Shown here: positions 7,701 to 9,284 of the stretch, piece by piece
Layout: each line of letters opens with the position of its first letter
Numbering within the stretch: the first letter of the stretch is position 1
Program-made: the position numbers and the translations under genes
DNA from: Chthoniobacter flavus
GTDB taxonomy: Bacteria; Verrucomicrobiota; Verrucomicrobiia; Chthoniobacterales; DYNR01
DNA: 9,284 bases
Assembly: GCA_020720945.1 (NCBI GenBank)
Contig: DYNR01000073.1
Location: 1 to 9,284 of the forward strand
Direction: 5' to 3'
Notes under the pieces: generated by a model
What the model was told of the DNA's origin: nothing
The model's database searches: none
What the model saw: the letters and a program-made list of their open reading frames with translations, nothing else

Positions 7701-7930
7701 TCATTCTCGGTTGCGTTCCGTTGGCTTTGGCGGATGGTTCGGGCGCGATTTCCCGCCAAGTTTTGGGGACGACCGTTATTTTCGGGATGCTTGCCAGCAC
7801 CTGTTTGGCCATCTTCCTCATCCCTTCCATTTTTTATCTCGTCGAAAAATTGCGCGGTTCGAAACCGGGGACGGAAGGGGTTGAGGAAAACGGTTCTCCT
7901 TCTGTTGAAACTTCCGGAGGTGCCAAGTGA
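4757..7930 (+). CDS. RND multidrug efflux permease, HAE1 family (AcrB/MexB-like)
   Basis: This 1057-residue inner-membrane proton antiporter pumps hydrophobic or amphiphilic compounds out through the adaptor and an outer-membrane channel. The length and architecture match AcrB (1049 residues): TM1 near residues 10-30, a large periplasmic domain, a TM2-TM6 bundle, a second large periplasmic domain from about 565, and a final TM bundle. The proton-relay pair in VVDDAIVVVE is Asp408-Asp409, and the partner lysine in AAKNAILIVEF is Lys941. These correspond to AcrB Asp407, Asp408 and Lys940, so the pump should be active. FFIRRPIVAMV at the N-terminus, ATPIEQQMSGV and SLKPWSER are also typical of the family. 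The start is GTG, placed by the conserved N-terminus, without a visible Shine-Dalgarno; the 15-nt gap to the adaptor suggests translational coupling. The stop TGA overlaps the next start as GTGA. No outer-membrane factor gene follows, so the channel must be encoded elsewhere. Drug specificity is not readable from sequence. Confidence 0.97.
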   Translation: MSHFFIRRPIVAMVIAILTVIIGLVCLFGLPIAQYPNIVPPQIQVVTNFVGADALTVEESVATPIEQQMSGVEGMDYMYSVNAGNGQMTLNIIFEVGSDPATDQILAQMRQAQAQSQLPSTVQAYGLTVQQGTTNPLMVYSIYSPDGTFDATFLSNYANINLVDPVTRIPGVASVSVFGAGEYAMRVWVNPDTLARYNITATEIIQAINNQNTVNPAGQIGAEPTPSGQEFTYTAIAQGRFSSAEEFGKIILRASEDGAIVTLGDVARIELGAQNYTQFGRFNGTPSAVMCVYQTPGSNALDCANGVRKLMAKWEQRFPAGVKSVLSLDTTVAVKEGMQEIVKTLFEAMALVMIVVFIFLQGWRPTIIPLIAVPVSLIGTFAIFPLLGFSINTLSLFGLVLAIGLVVDDAIVVVEAIEQHIEKGLSPRDAAFKAMDEVSAPVMVIAIILAAVFIPTAFIPGITGQMYQQFALTIAVSVIISAFNALTLSPALGALVLRPRKEARGPLGAFFGAFNRVFSKATNGYIDVCGGLIRKIVLSMALLLGLGLAGGGLAKFTHSGFLPEEDQGYLFAFIQLPPASSLQRTADVSTQVEKIIGKIDGVEYVTSIIGFNLLSTVTTTYNAFYFISLKPWSERPGEALSAGGIMKKITAELAAEVPGCIGASFPPPAIPGIGTAGGISMMLEDRGGNTFDYLAQNTDKFIAAARQRPEIGMITTTMLAGVPQIYVDVMRDKAMMQGIELSDLYRTLQVFMGGYFVNYFNQFGRQWQVFVEAEGSYRNDASKMSQFYVRNKTGDAVPLSSVVLAKPHSGPEFTLRYNMYRCAQIQANPAPGFSTDQAMRALEEIVAKELPSDMGYNWFGMTYQVAEAAKGVPASAIFGLSLLFVFLILAALYESWSLPFSVLLATPVAVFGAFLGLQMRGMENNLYAQIGLVMLIGLAAKNAILIVEFARMEYEKGRPLAEAALAGARLRLRPILMTSFAFILGCVPLALADGSGAISRQVLGTTVIFGMLASTCLAIFLIPSIFYLVEKLRGSKPGTEGVEENGSPSVETSGGAK

Positions 7931-9284
7931 TTTCGTTCCAGCATCTTGGCAGGGAAATCGGCATCGGCGCAAACAGCTATGTCTTGGAAGGCGGGGCGGA
8001 TCGCATTGTTCTCGATGCGGGGTATCACCCGAAAAAACAGGGAAGGGAGGCAAGCCCGAATTTTTCTTTGCTCGGGGAGCGCGGAGCGACTGCCGCCATC
8101 ATTACCCACGCCCACCAAGACCATGTCGGTTCCCTTCCTGTCCTCACTCGCCTGCTCCAGCAAATCCCCGTTTTTTTGAGCGAAGAAACCGGGAGAATTT
8201 CCGACATCATGTTGCACAACTCGGTCAATGTGATGAAGAAAGAGCAAGAAGAGCGGGGGGCGAAGAACCCCGTATTGTTCACCCATCGGGGGGTGGAGCT
8301 TAGCCGCCGCGCGTGGCAGCATTGCAAGTTGCGGGTTCCGTTGGACTTCCGTGGAGACCGTCTTCCTCCGCTGGCAGAAACGGGGGAAAACGGGTTTGAG
8401 TTTTACCATTCCGGGCACATCCTCGGCAGCACGGGAGTGATGATCAAGCTTGCGGGGAAAACGATTTTTTACACGGGCGACGCGCATTTCAAAGAGCAGA
8501 CTTTGTTGTCGGGCGCGGCGTTTCCGCAAGAGCAGGTGGACACACTGATCATGGAAACCACTCGCGGGGATGCGCCTTCCGAGGTCGGTTACACCCGAGA
8601 AAAAGAGAAAGGGCGGCTCGGGGCGATCGTGCGCGAAGCCTTCGAGGATTCCGCCGCTGTGACGATCCCCGTTTTTGCGTTGGGAAAAACGCAGGAATTG
8701 CTTGCGATGCTCTGGGAGTTGCGCCGCGAAAACGCCATCCCCGTTTGTCCGGTTTACATCGGTGGTTTGAGCACGAAAGTCACGGAAGTCTATGATGCTT
8801 TCAGCGATACGCCCGAGCGGTTGCACCCGGGGTTACGGCTTTTGGAAGAAGTCTCGCCGGTTGTTATATCGGGCAAAGAAATTGCCGATTTGCGCCCGCG
8901 CCCCCGTTGCATCTACGCCCTTTCCAGCGGGATGTTGGCCGAAAAAACTTTGTCTAACCTCTTCGTCCGCAGGATTTTAGAAGATCCGAAACAGCGTTTG
9001 GTTTTCGTCGGTTACAGCGACCCGGAGTCTCCCGCTGGCATCATTCGCCGGACACCGCAAGGCGGGTTGGTGACGCCGGATCCCGCCCTTCCCGCGCTCG
9101 AACGGAACTGCCGGATTGACGAGTTAAATTTTAGCGCGCACGCGGACCGCGAGTGTTTGTTGGAGTATGCCGTCCGCCTTCGTCCCGCAAACATTTTGTT
9201 AGTCCACGGGGATCGTCCTGCCATGGAGTGGTTCCGCCGTCGCCTTTCCGAGCTTTTGCCGCAAACTCGCATCATCGTTCCCGA
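7927..9284 (+). CDS. Metallo-beta-lactamase/beta-CASP protein, CPSF73-like RNase family (3' end cut by window)
   Basis: The frame is open from GTG at 7927 to the window end, 452 codons, with no stop. All seven family motifs are present: motif 1 Asp30 (VLDAG), motif 2 THAHQDH (His62, His64, Asp66, His67), motif 3 His164 (SGHILGS), motif 4 Asp185 (YTGDAH), motif A Glu210 (METTRG), motif B His405 (FSAHAD) and motif C His427 (LVHGD). Between A and B are IGGLSTKVTEVYD and LSSGMLAEKT, typical of the beta-CASP cap. Both zinc sites and the nucleic-acid cap therefore look intact. Relatives are cytoplasmic zinc-dependent endo- or exoribonucleases; no KH domain or signal peptide is present, unlike archaeal aCPSF proteins. 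Family members of this type run to about 430-470 residues, so only a few residues are probably missing. The GTG overlaps the permease stop by 4 nt, implying coupled translation. The RNA target is unknown. It could instead act on DNA or be catalytically specialised. Confidence 0.9.
   Translation, partial: MISFQHLGREIGIGANSYVLEGGADRIVLDAGYHPKKQGREASPNFSLLGERGATAAIITHAHQDHVGSLPVLTRLLQQIPVFLSEETGRISDIMLHNSVNVMKKEQEERGAKNPVLFTHRGVELSRRAWQHCKLRVPLDFRGDRLPPLAETGENGFEFYHSGHILGSTGVMIKLAGKTIFYTGDAHFKEQTLLSGAAFPQEQVDTLIMETTRGDAPSEVGYTREKEKGRLGAIVREAFEDSAAVTIPVFALGKTQELLAMLWELRRENAIPVCPVYIGGLSTKVTEVYDAFSDTPERLHPGLRLLEEVSPVVISGKEIADLRPRPRCIYALSSGMLAEKTLSNLFVRRILEDPKQRLVFVGYSDPESPAGIIRRTPQGGLVTPDPALPALERNCRIDELNFSAHADRECLLEYAVRLRPANILLVHGDRPAMEWFRRRLSELLPQTRIIVP

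Noticed and set aside
7834..8826. Minus-strand open frame of 330 codons opposite the 3' end of the permease and the beta-CASP gene
   Set aside because: The plus strand encodes a protein with all metallo-beta-lactamase and beta-CASP motifs in order. The antisense product shows no recognisable domain.

Overview
The window is a densely packed stretch of bacterial chromosome carrying six protein-coding genes in two divergent blocks. The proteins are of Gram-negative type: a periplasmic adaptor and an RND pump that span a two-membrane envelope. Base composition is moderately GC-rich, and most starts lack a clear Shine-Dalgarno sequence. That, together with the gene mix, is compatible with a lineage such as Verrucomicrobiota. 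This placement is a guess, because no marker gene is present to settle it. I see no rRNA, tRNA, insertion sequence, CRISPR array or prophage gene.

Left block (minus strand, read from 3349 down to 34): uronate isomerase (uxaC), then a monofunctional prephenate dehydratase with an ACT domain (pheA type), then a family 2 glycosyltransferase. The genes follow one another closely. The uxaC/pheA junction is 11 nt, or a 4-nt GTGA overlap if an upstream GTG is the true start. The pheA/glycosyltransferase gap is 47 nt. They probably share a transcript, but they serve unrelated jobs: hexuronate breakdown, phenylalanine synthesis and glycan assembly.

A short divergent region (about 3350-3442) separates the blocks. 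It holds a good ribosome binding site for uxaC, a 6-bp inverted repeat with a 16-nt spacer, and a weak sigma-70-like promoter pointing right.

Right block (plus strand, from 3443 to beyond the window end): an RND-efflux membrane-fusion lipoprotein, an AcrB-like HAE1-type RND permease with the proton-relay Asp-Asp and Lys residues intact, and a metallo-beta-lactamase/beta-CASP protein of the CPSF73-like RNase family. The last gene begins with GTG, overlaps the permease stop by 4 nt, and is cut off by the window end. Adaptor and permease make two thirds of a tripartite drug or toxin exporter; no outer-membrane channel gene is seen. A beta-CASP nuclease coupled to the pump gene is the least expected neighbour here.

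I find no clearly new biological system. The points worth a second look are modest: the beta-CASP coupling, the altered phenylalanine-binding motifs in the ACT domain, the candidate operator, and the functional mixture of the left block.
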